The position numbers and the translations under genes were made by a program. DNA of 39,560 bases from a virus. The notes beneath the pieces are model-generated. The model was not told the DNA's origin and ran no database searches. It saw only the letters and a program-made list of their open reading frames with translations. This document shows, one piece after another, positions 24,101-32,324 of this stretch (positions are counted from its first letter, which is position 1; the number at the start of each line of letters is the position of its first letter). Where the stretch lies: the IMG/VR virus record IMGVR_UViG_3300035698_007137, positions 1-39,560 of that record; one strand, given 5' to 3'.

Positions 24101-27100
24101 CTTTCAAGACAACGTGCTTAATTCATTAACCGGTGTAATAGAAGTAGAGTCTAATCAATCACAAACACAAAAAGACGGTGTAAGAGTTGACACAGATGGC
24201 AACCCCATAAGTGAGCAAGAGTTTTTAAATCAAACAGGTAGAGACGGTTTAATAACAACTGCAAAAATAGAGTCTAAGGTACAAGAAATAAAGAACAGAA
24301 AATCTTTGACTAAGCAGCAAGCTATAAATCAAGCCACTGACGAACTAGGAGGAATGAATCCGCAACAGCTAAACGCTAGAGCAGAAGAAATACTAGCAAA
24401 TCAAGATTCAACACTTAAAAGCGAATCAGAAATATACAAGCAAGCAATAGACGAGTTAGCGCCTAGACCAGCACAAACAGAAAAAGCTAGAACACAGGCT
24501 CCTGCAAACACGCAAGTAAATGAAACAACACAGGCACAAAATACTATTGCTAATGCAAACGTTCAGCCTACAACTGAACAAAGTACACAACAAGAGCAAG
24601 ATAACGCAGTACAGCCCACCGTTGAGCCTACAACAAGTGCTGCAGCGGTTGAAGAATTAATAGAGGTTGACGAGTTTGATGTTATAATGAATGGCGAAGC
24701 TCAAAAAAGAAGGTTAACAGGAACATATACTAAAGACGGTGTGGTTTTCACAAGACAAAATAGTAACACTAAAAACCCTAAAGGAAGCTCAATCAAAATA
24801 AGGTTTGCCGATAATACGCAACAAGAAGTTCAATACCAATTAATAGAAGCTGAAAACCTGCAGCCTTCTCACCTTTCAGGAAACCGAAACCCTAACTTTT
24901 TTATAACAGAGGCACAACCTAAAAACAGAAGAGACCAAGCTTCTCAAAAGCAATCAGATAAAATAGCATCAGACCCTAACTTTGAAGAACTCGGAGGCAA
25001 CTCTCTTGCTTATAGCGGTGCGCCAGTAGTAAATGAAAGAGGTGAAGTTATTCAAGGAAACAACAGAAGTGAAGGTTTAAAAAAACATTATAATAGCGGA
25101 AGCTTAAAATATAAAAGTGACTTAGAAGCCAACGCAGAGCAGTTTGGGTTTACTAAGAACCAAGTCGCTGAAATGAAAAATCCAGTTCTCGTAAGGGTTG
25201 CTAATGTAAGTGATGCAAAATCTATAGAATTAGGTAATTTTGACGTTAAAGATATTGAAACAGGTGGTAAAAGAAGAATAGACCCCGTGGCCACATCTAG
25301 TAGGTTACCTAGAACTGTAAAACAAAAAATAACTGAAATTTTATTCCAAAACAACAACGACCAGACACTAAATAATTCCATAAGAGAAAATATTGATGCT
25401 GTTATAGGCGTTCTAAAAAACTACCTAAACGACGCGCAACTATCAACTTTAATAAATAAAAACGGAGACCCTAACCCAGAGGGAATTAAAGACATATCTG
25501 TTTTAATCGAGCATTTTCTTTTTGAAGACGGGGACAGCAACCTTCCAGAATTGTTTGAATCACTAAGCTTTAATGCTAAAGAAGGTATTTTAAAATCATT
25601 GCCAAAAATACTAACCTTACAGCCATCAAAAAGCATATTGAAAGAACTGCAAACTGCTATAATAATATACAACGAGTTTTCTAAAAGTGGTATAGCCAAC
25701 TTTAATGAATGGTTAAACCAAAGCGATGTTTTTAACGAAGGCCAAACCCCTTCAACAAAGTACGACCCTTTAGATTTAGCTGTAGCAAAAGTATTATTAG
25801 AATCAAAAAAGCAAGAACAAATAAGGTCGGTTTTTAATGAGTACGCAAGAATAGCAAATGGATCACCAGGAGATATGTTTACAGAAAGTTCTAGTCCTAA
25901 AACGAAAAAAGAAACAGTAAAAGAAATATTTAAAACAAACATACAAAATGAAAACACTAAAACAAATACAAGAACAAAAAATGCAGTGGATGAACCAAGC
26001 TCTAGAGACAGTGAAAGCAAAACAAAACCAAAAGCTGAAAAGCCCAATTCCAAAAAAATAAAAAACGTATTTAATCAAGATAATATAAAAGATGATTTAG
26101 ATTTTTTAGATGGTCTTAAGATAGATTTAAACGCGTCCTTTGCGACAATACCTTTTGCACCGCAAGTATGGAACGCCTTTATAGAGGCTTTAAAAATAGC
26201 AAGGCAAGCAGGAAACACAATACAAAAGTCAGTTGAAATCGCGCTAGACGAATTAAGGAAACTAGGCACTAGTAATTCTGAATTAAAAGCTATTGGAAAT
26301 TTTTTCTCTAAAAATGCTAACGTAAAAATAAACCTAGACTTTTTAGATAATAAAAAGTCAAATCAAGGCAATAAGACACAGACATTTGCAGAAAGAGTTT
26401 TAGAGTCCGAAAACACAAGTAATATTCTAAAGAAAAAATTAAGCAAATTAGATATAAATTACACCGAAGAAAACCAAGCCTTAGCAGAAGATAACGCTAA
26501 CCAAATAATAGCTGAAATAGGCATAGAGCAAGCTTATAAGTTTGCTAAAGAAGGTGTTATAAGAGGTGGTGCAAGAACTTACATTGAGATGAAGATGCAA
26601 GAAAACATGAACGAAAGACTTAACATTGCAATAGAAGAAAACGACAACGCTGCAATGGACGAAATATCTACTGAATTATCTGAAATCTATAAAAAATATG
26701 CAGACGAAAAAAGATTGACAGGGCAAGAAATCGCAATGTTAAACAGAATATACAAAAGGTCTTCTATTCAGTTTACTGTTGACTTTGTAAAGCAACAATG
26801 GCAACAAAAATTTGAAAGCGAAATACCGGCTGCTCTTGTAGCAAAACTAAAAAAACAAGAGCAAGTAATAAAGGATTTAGAAAAGGAAGTAAAAAAACTA
26901 GAAAAAGAAAGGGGAAATGAAAACGAAGCAACTTCATTTAAAAACATAAAACAAATTTACGACTCTAAAAGAAACCAGCCGTCACAAAGCTCTTTAAGAA
27001 AAGCTTCCAGAGCTTTAAGAAAGCATAAGTTCACATCAACCGTTAATGATTTAAGCACGTTACAATCCTCTCCGTTAGGGCTAGTTACAGCTATATTTGA

Positions 27101-29606
27101 TGGTGCAATAGAAACAATAGCAACTGCGTTAGACGCAGGCGCCACTTTAAGCGAAGCTGTAAACAAAGGCGTTAATGAAATTAAAAACACTGATTGGTAC
27201 AAGGGACTTTCAAAAGACTCACAAAATGTAGCTATCAATAAAATAAAATTAGACGTAGACAGTTTTCTTTCAGAAGAAATAGTTATTCCTACAACTGACG
27301 GAATTGAACAAGATGCAGTAAAAATACCGCCTCAATTACTATATGATTTAATAGCAACTGGAATAGACAATATAGGTGACTTAACAAGAGCCGTTCAAGA
27401 AATAATAAAAGAGGACTATCCAAACCTTACAGAACGAGAAGTAAGAGACGCTATAACAAAGTATGGAACTAAAATAAACGATACAAAAAGTGATATTGAA
27501 AAGATACTTTCCTCTTTAAAAATAGACGGAAATCAATTATCAAAACTAGAAGATTTAGGGGAAGGAAAAAGACCTTTAAAGAGAAGTAATGGTGTTAAAT
27601 ATACAAAAGAACAATCTCAAAAAATAAGAGAAATACAAAGGCTTCTTAGAAAGTTACCTATAGATGATAGTGCAGATACAGAGTCGCACTATAAGTCAGC
27701 TTTAGAGTCTTACAAAACAAGATTATCTAACCGTTTAGAAGAGCTTAAGAAAGCAGTAAAGAATAGCGAAATAATTAAAAACGAAAAAAGCAGCTTAACT
27801 TTAGATGATGATGCAAAAAATTTAAAAGAAGAAGTTGCGCGAGTTCAAAAAGAATATGATATAATGTTTTCTGAAACTGATGAAGCTTTTCAGGCTAGAG
27901 TTAATCAAGTCTTAACAAGAAAAAAAACAAGACTCAACAACCTTTTGGAAATGATCGAGTTTTTAAATATTGAACAAAAAGAACAACCAAAAAGTAGACC
28001 TGAAAAGGTTTTTTCTAAAGAAATATCTGATACAGACGAAAAAATAAAGCAAGCGCAACAAGAATATTCTGAAATATTAGAAGACATGGGTATTGCGGAA
28101 TCCAAGAGAGTTGAAAGAGCTTTAGCCTACATTAACACAAGAATTAACAATTATCAAGAAAGACTTAGAAAAAAAGATTTTGCAAAAAGCAAACCAAGAC
28201 CTCTTGTATCAGACCCAATTATAGGTAAGGCAAAACAAAAGTTACTAGAAGCTAAAAACAGATTCCAAGAAGAACTAGAAAAAGAAGAAAGAAAAAACAG
28301 AACAAAATTTCAAAAAGCATATGACTTTTTATTTGAGCTATGGAACATACCAAAAGGAACGCTTGCTTCTTTTGACTTCTCAGCTATGTTTAGACAAGGT
28401 ATAATGCTAGGTTCTTCAAACCCAAGAGAATATGCTAGAGCAACTAAAGTAATGCACAAGGCTATTTCGGAAGACTACTATAATGAGTTTGTTGCTAAAA
28501 TAGAAAACTCAAAGTATTTTCCACTGATGATGGAATCACTTTTAGAAATAACAGATACAAGCGGAAAAATAAACAAATCAGAAGAGTATTTTATAAGCAA
28601 CCTGACTAAAACAAAAATAAAAATAGCAGGTAAAAATGTCAATTTTGTCGGAATAGGACTAGAGGTTTCTGAAAGAGCATACTCTTCTTTTTTAAACAGC
28701 CTAAGAGCCGATGTTTTTATAAAAGGTGTTGATATTCTTGAAATACAAGGACAAAGCCCTGCAACAAACCCAAAAGCATATAAAGATTTAGCTAAAGTAA
28801 TAAACTATGCCACAGGAAGAGGTAAACTTACAAAAGACGATAACGTCAACAAACTTCTTAATGCCGTGTTCTTTTCACCAAGAATGATAACTGGAATGTT
28901 CGGATTATTAACTATGGCCTCTAATCCTACAACCACTAAATATGCTAGAACTCAAGCTTTAAAATCTTTAGCTACTTTCGTAGGCTACCAAGGTTTAATA
29001 AAACTACTTTTAGGTTCCGCTTTTGGTTTAATAAACTCTTTATTTATTGATGAAGAAGACAAGGAAGAAGTGGTTTTGCTTAATCTAGACCCTAGAGAAA
29101 CTGACTTTAATAAAATAAAAATAGGAAACACAAGATATGACACCTCAGCAGGTTGGGGTGTTGCCTTAAGAACGGCTGCAAGATTTATTACATCCGAAAA
29201 ATCTTCAAACGGAGTAGTAACAAGTTTAAACGAGGGGTTTAAATCTAATTCTTTTGATGAAGTAACTAACTTTTTTAAAAATAAATTAAGCCCTTCGGCT
29301 AGATTTTTGTATAATTACAAAGCAGACAATCACCCAACAGACATATATAAAACCCGAGAAGAAGCAACAACATATGATTACGTTCAGGCATTATTCGTTC
29401 CTTTAACAATATCAAGCACAATGGAAGATGTTTCAAATTCTATGGATAACAAACAAGGTTCTACGGTAGCTAAAACAACGTTTAACTTTATTCTTAACAC
29501 TTACGGAATAAACTCTATGACTTACGGGGAAAAATTGCCTAGCCTAAAAAGCAATCAAATGTCACCGCCTAAACTACCTACGCTTAAATCACCACCTAAA
29601 CCTTAA
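21171..29606 (+). CDS. Giant polyvalent ejection protein with DdrB-like ParB domain
   Basis: 2811 residues, the largest gene here and third in the ejection block. N-terminal 900 residues are helical with two hydrophobic glycine-rich segments (near 580, GVSAGLVAVELGLMQLG, and near 680, AGGLIVGGVLSGTTSAVG). A Q/T/P-rich linker (about 1090-1165) precedes a DdrB-like ParB-superfamily domain at about 1225-1330: LQPSHLSGNRNP, QPKNRRDQASQKQSDKIA, GAPVVNERGEVIQGNNRSEG. More helical and coiled-coil regions follow (near 1895). The C-terminal 430 residues (FDFSAMFRQGIMLGSSNP, then VFFSPRMITGMFG and a hydrophobic segment near 2600) resemble a domain repeatedly found at the end of phage polyvalent proteins. 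Such proteins are packaged and injected ahead of DNA. A gp16-like channel role plus DNA-modifying or anti-defence activity is inferred. Confidence 0.65.
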   Translation: MQDNNDPIKRKELFDYFKSENLTDLDFDAFSAAYSSREKSDEIYEYLLSRNLTEIASNDFYLSYFGDVKQTPNVSENNQARRPKSQQPQLPGVSVKKKDGTSLSSTATSELAATSLESSISKASGFSDLPKQAQTKKSAPLSFEQVDFDPDFLEGKVAEKYNQTLLNTDQETKNKYYEWAAIRNLTGSDRKEVALKTKPLTIENYNDTLGFLDSFTMNLKTSVTNAFSSAKETKRDTQSQLDERNKERQAKGAKEAVEKDILQKKYKTFLEGLNNPEQQKKIEQLVFLEDEINQNTIFKTNKKLPEIEKQINQIDINRVSLSKEYERLENKLATTNYATKEEQVEDVNAINRTGQAINTEIKNRNRIASEAKAQIDESLAIESSIGSLKDEVSLLKKSYEFGDKTTNMLAAGISEIGSNLLYSAERLSALTDVSGANNLSPQEVARRRQAKLKQLQSEALNRRATLNTFRENTIPPSVELEKISSFGDFGEFAYDALIQTTPTLAQLLIPKIGIASFAVSQQASNELNIRQRIIENKVELDGVSEKLNLANVPLEEKSSLLKRKAQLEAIKVPNELEVFGVSAGLVAVELGLMQLGTIRLLGNLKRAAMTGTQTELKTAVSSSFLKKLGVGTVGYTKDVLGEGVEEGGITLATNLADMLILGENYNQDGSQRNIADGTLSATAGGLIVGGVLSGTTSAVGFAAREIADKNARTTIVANTIESEGLLNNIDLINQSPFRTQQEKSTIIEGYQNRLTELNKQNAKIINTTFDAYDNMRPEDKRRVLDISNESTAISMTIFSLSKNIDNAAIEDSIAINSLNKRQTELESEKTNLLRASSPSLEITENGNTIKLDSNKEIFEKIADDNFIESFANGLVKIELNNNEEAFELLNQRVEEFNRTKNIVQQTIAQAVNTKDTFFDELENEEDAITRLKEQIDPAKNRTEEVNRIAQEHTESYVAYLEENNQLDKLRDSSFVQNFQDNVLNSLTGVIEVESNQSQTQKDGVRVDTDGNPISEQEFLNQTGRDGLITTAKIESKVQEIKNRKSLTKQQAINQATDELGGMNPQQLNARAEEILANQDSTLKSESEIYKQAIDELAPRPAQTEKARTQAPANTQVNETTQAQNTIANANVQPTTEQSTQQEQDNAVQPTVEPTTSAAAVEELIEVDEFDVIMNGEAQKRRLTGTYTKDGVVFTRQNSNTKNPKGSSIKIRFADNTQQEVQYQLIEAENLQPSHLSGNRNPNFFITEAQPKNRRDQASQKQSDKIASDPNFEELGGNSLAYSGAPVVNERGEVIQGNNRSEGLKKHYNSGSLKYKSDLEANAEQFGFTKNQVAEMKNPVLVRVANVSDAKSIELGNFDVKDIETGGKRRIDPVATSSRLPRTVKQKITEILFQNNNDQTLNNSIRENIDAVIGVLKNYLNDAQLSTLINKNGDPNPEGIKDISVLIEHFLFEDGDSNLPELFESLSFNAKEGILKSLPKILTLQPSKSILKELQTAIIIYNEFSKSGIANFNEWLNQSDVFNEGQTPSTKYDPLDLAVAKVLLESKKQEQIRSVFNEYARIANGSPGDMFTESSSPKTKKETVKEIFKTNIQNENTKTNTRTKNAVDEPSSRDSESKTKPKAEKPNSKKIKNVFNQDNIKDDLDFLDGLKIDLNASFATIPFAPQVWNAFIEALKIARQAGNTIQKSVEIALDELRKLGTSNSELKAIGNFFSKNANVKINLDFLDNKKSNQGNKTQTFAERVLESENTSNILKKKLSKLDINYTEENQALAEDNANQIIAEIGIEQAYKFAKEGVIRGGARTYIEMKMQENMNERLNIAIEENDNAAMDEISTELSEIYKKYADEKRLTGQEIAMLNRIYKRSSIQFTVDFVKQQWQQKFESEIPAALVAKLKKQEQVIKDLEKEVKKLEKERGNENEATSFKNIKQIYDSKRNQPSQSSLRKASRALRKHKFTSTVNDLSTLQSSPLGLVTAIFDGAIETIATALDAGATLSEAVNKGVNEIKNTDWYKGLSKDSQNVAINKIKLDVDSFLSEEIVIPTTDGIEQDAVKIPPQLLYDLIATGIDNIGDLTRAVQEIIKEDYPNLTEREVRDAITKYGTKINDTKSDIEKILSSLKIDGNQLSKLEDLGEGKRPLKRSNGVKYTKEQSQKIREIQRLLRKLPIDDSADTESHYKSALESYKTRLSNRLEELKKAVKNSEIIKNEKSSLTLDDDAKNLKEEVARVQKEYDIMFSETDEAFQARVNQVLTRKKTRLNNLLEMIEFLNIEQKEQPKSRPEKVFSKEISDTDEKIKQAQQEYSEILEDMGIAESKRVERALAYINTRINNYQERLRKKDFAKSKPRPLVSDPIIGKAKQKLLEAKNRFQEELEKEERKNRTKFQKAYDFLFELWNIPKGTLASFDFSAMFRQGIMLGSSNPREYARATKVMHKAISEDYYNEFVAKIENSKYFPLMMESLLEITDTSGKINKSEEYFISNLTKTKIKIAGKNVNFVGIGLEVSERAYSSFLNSLRADVFIKGVDILEIQGQSPATNPKAYKDLAKVINYATGRGKLTKDDNVNKLLNAVFFSPRMITGMFGLLTMASNPTTTKYARTQALKSLATFVGYQGLIKLLLGSAFGLINSLFIDEEDKEEVVLLNLDPRETDFNKIKIGNTRYDTSAGWGVALRTAARFITSEKSSNGVVTSLNEGFKSNSFDEVTNFFKNKLSPSARFLYNYKADNHPTDIYKTREEATTYDYVQALFVPLTISSTMEDVSNSMDNKQGSTVAKTTFNFILNTYGINSMTYGEKLPSLKSNQMSPPKLPTLKSPPKP

Positions 29607-29610
29607 AAGA

Positions 29611-29928
29611 ATGGACACTCTTATAACAAAACAAATTACAACCATAGAAAAGCACATAGAAGCTCTATACAGCAGCTATGAGAAAATGATTGATATTCTC
29701 AACAAAGAAATGGATAGCACAGAAGATGAAGAAGGTAAAGTTTCTGTTTCGCTAAAAGATAGCCAGGTAAAAAACTTTGCTGACGGAATAAACAAGGCCG
29801 CTGAAACCGCTGACAACTTGCTGCAGAGAATACAAGAGAAAGAAACCCAGCTACAAAAAATAAAGTACCCTAACAAAAAAGAAGAAAAAACAGCAGACGA
29901 CAACCACCTAAATAAGAGACTTAAGTAA
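29611..29928 (+). CDS. Small coiled-coil protein upstream of large terminase (possible TerS)
   Basis: 105 residues. Nearly continuous helix potential with heptads (TKQITTIEKHIEALYSSYEK and AAETADNLLQRIQEKETQL) and a charged tail. It starts 4 bp after the giant gene and overlaps the large terminase by TAATG, the place where a small terminase often lies. No helix-turn-helix is obvious, so a packaging accessory or chaperone is an alternative. Confidence 0.45.
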   Translation: MDTLITKQITTIEKHIEALYSSYEKMIDILNKEMDSTEDEEGKVSVSLKDSQVKNFADGINKAAETADNLLQRIQEKETQLQKIKYPNKKEEKTADDNHLNKRLK

Positions 29929-32258
29929 TGGACAAAAGCTACAGAGGAAGAATAAGTGAAAAGCTTAACCCATACGACATAGTGCCTAAAAAAGACTATG
30001 ACAAAGCAAACAAAGAGAAGTCATGGGAATTTAGAGATTATCCAGAGTACGATATAAACTTTATTTGCATAAGTAAGGACGGAACACTGGGCGATATATT
30101 CAAGGTTGGCGATTTATACATTGGGCTACCTAGCGAAAAAATAGACGGTCTCATAAATAAAGCAGACAACAACGGGGTAGTAGATAAAAAACCGTGGGTT
30201 AAAGAAGTAATAAATAAAAACAAAAAACCAAAGTACGCAAAATGGCAAAGAAATACCGAACACCTAAAAGATTTTGAAGACGTTTGGTTTAGTTACAAAG
30301 CTAGAATGAACAAAGAAAAAGCAGGTATTAAACGCCAGCAGGTAAGAAATCAGTTTATTTTAGAAAGAAACAACTTACTAAGAAAAAACAGCGAGTTTGT
30401 AGACAGTGAATTTGATAAAAGAGAGCATGGTATATTTGTTAAAATAGATGAAGACACCCACTACATAACAGGCTCTAACTGGATGTTTTTACAGCACTAC
30501 TATCTTACAGAAAGCGATATGTACCCTAGCTTTAGAATGGTGCAAACAGAGGTTCATTGGCACTGGGAAGCTTGCGTTGCAGACAGACGTTCATGGGGCG
30601 AAATAAGAGGTAAAGGGCGAAGATCATTTTGGTCTGTAGAAGCAGCCTCAATAGCTCTTGATATGTTTAGTTCAGTAAAGTACGCAGAAATTCCAATAGT
30701 TTCAGAAAGAAAAGATTTAGCAGAAAAGTTGTTTAGCGGTAAAATAGTTAAGTCATGGGAATATTTTCCTATTTACTTTAAACCTCTTATAGAACTACCT
30801 AATGACGAGCCTAAGTCTGTTTTATCAATCAATCACGAAACAGAGCGCAGAGAAAGCGGAAACATATCCTTCTATCCTACAAAAGAAACTGCATACGATA
30901 GTACTAAGGTAAAGCCTTTCTCTATTAACGATGAAATAGGAAAATGGGAAGAGTGTTCGCTTATCGCGTATCTATCAAGACATGAAAAATGTCACACGCA
31001 AGGCGGTGGAAAAGCAAAGTTTGGTAGCACCGCAGGGGAATATTTTAAAGGTGGCGGACTAGAATTTGAGGTAGAATTTAAAAACGCAAACGCTAAAGAA
31101 AGAAACAAGTTAACCGGTAGAACAGCAAACGGGTTAATCTCTTTTTTTATAGACTATTGTTACACAATGACAACGCCAAAAGAATTTTTTGACGAGTGGG
31201 GATATTCAGTTGTATTTGACCCAAAAGAACCTATTATTAGTCAAAACAACGAAATCTTAGAGTTTGGGGCAGAGTCCTATTGGAACGCTACTCACGAGCA
31301 ATTAAAAGCTATTGGTCAAAAGAAAGCAATTAACGGATTTTTAAGAGACAGCCCTAGAACAATACAACACATGTTTCGTAACGAAGGTGGAAAAAACAAT
31401 GACTTTGATATTGAAAACTTAAATAATCATGCTGACTTCTTAGACTCGATTACCGACTATGACATGAAACAAATAGTCTTTACAGGTAATCTAGCTTTTC
31501 AAGGCGAAAAGTTTAATAGCAATGTAGAGTGGCAGCCTCACCCTAGAGGTAAATTTAAAACAACGTGGATTCCACCAAAAGAGTTACAAAACCAATCAAG
31601 CATTAGAGAGTTTCACGGGCAAAAATTAAGAATGCCTGATAATAATAATATAGGCGCTTTGGGTGTAGACAGCTATGATATATCTCAAACAGCAGACGGT
31701 AAAGGCTCTGACGGAACAATAAGCGGCCTCACAAAAACAAATATGGCAGGTGCGCCTAACAGATCATTTTTCTTAGAGTATTGTGAACGGCCAGACAAAG
31801 TTGAGTTTTTCTATGATGATGTAATAATGGCTTGTCAGTTTTTTGGAATGTTTGCTTTAGTCGAGCAAAACAAACCAAAACTTTGTGAGTACATGACGGC
31901 AAACGGCTATAGAGGTTATTCTATGACAAACCCAACTAAAAAATGGAAAGATGCTTCACCTTTTGACAAAGACCATGGCGGTATAGCTTCATCAAAACAA
32001 GGAAACAATGACCAAGCAAGTCTCTTAAAAGACTACATATTTGACAACATAGGCGTGAACCTAGAAACCGAATGTAAAGTTTACTCTAAAAAAAGAATAC
32101 AAGAGTGGATAGATTTTAATGTTAATAAACGCAAAAACTTTGACCTTGCAGTAGCAGACCAATTAGCTTTGCTTGCTTGTCAATACATGGCTAACCAAAG
32201 AAAAACAGTAAGCATAGGACAAAACACAGGCATGTCTTTAATGGTTTTTGAAGCATAG
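29928..32258 (+). CDS. terL: Terminase large subunit (packaging ATPase-nuclease)
   Basis: 776 residues. ATPase: a degenerate Walker A around residues 225-236 (RGKGRRSFWS, lacking the usual GKS/T) and Walker B with catalytic pair SINDEIGKWE near 331-340. RNase-H-like nuclease: GALGVDSYD near 578 gives the first metal-binding aspartate, and FDLAVADQLAL near 737 supplies a late one. The SFFIDYCY and FxYDDVIMACQFF segments fit the TerL core. Length exceeds a typical 450-600-residue TerL because of an N-terminal extension of about 150 residues, as in crAss-like phages. TerL translocates DNA through the portal encoded by the next gene and cuts concatemers. Confidence 0.75.
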   Translation: MDKSYRGRISEKLNPYDIVPKKDYDKANKEKSWEFRDYPEYDINFICISKDGTLGDIFKVGDLYIGLPSEKIDGLINKADNNGVVDKKPWVKEVINKNKKPKYAKWQRNTEHLKDFEDVWFSYKARMNKEKAGIKRQQVRNQFILERNNLLRKNSEFVDSEFDKREHGIFVKIDEDTHYITGSNWMFLQHYYLTESDMYPSFRMVQTEVHWHWEACVADRRSWGEIRGKGRRSFWSVEAASIALDMFSSVKYAEIPIVSERKDLAEKLFSGKIVKSWEYFPIYFKPLIELPNDEPKSVLSINHETERRESGNISFYPTKETAYDSTKVKPFSINDEIGKWEECSLIAYLSRHEKCHTQGGGKAKFGSTAGEYFKGGGLEFEVEFKNANAKERNKLTGRTANGLISFFIDYCYTMTTPKEFFDEWGYSVVFDPKEPIISQNNEILEFGAESYWNATHEQLKAIGQKKAINGFLRDSPRTIQHMFRNEGGKNNDFDIENLNNHADFLDSITDYDMKQIVFTGNLAFQGEKFNSNVEWQPHPRGKFKTTWIPPKELQNQSSIREFHGQKLRMPDNNNIGALGVDSYDISQTADGKGSDGTISGLTKTNMAGAPNRSFFLEYCERPDKVEFFYDDVIMACQFFGMFALVEQNKPKLCEYMTANGYRGYSMTNPTKKWKDASPFDKDHGGIASSKQGNNDQASLLKDYIFDNIGVNLETECKVYSKKRIQEWIDFNVNKRKNFDLAVADQLALLACQYMANQRKTVSIGQNTGMSLMVFEA

Positions 32259-32298
32259 CACATTACCTAGAACAAGTATAAGATAGAATTATTTTTAT

Positions 32299-32306
32299 TA
32301 TTTTTG
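32299..32306 (+). promoter_or_regulatory. Bacteroidota-type -7 box
   Basis: TATTTTTG fits TAnnTTTG and lies 18 bp before the portal ATG at 32325. It decides that the in-frame TTG at 32304, which falls inside this box, is not the start. Confidence 0.4.
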
Positions 32307-32324
32307 AATTTACACAAAAAACAA

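Noticed and set aside
21171-29606. Many reverse-strand open frames of 60-210 residues opposite the giant gene
   Set aside because: They are shadows of AT-rich, lysine/asparagine-rich coding sequence; no start signals or recognisable motifs.
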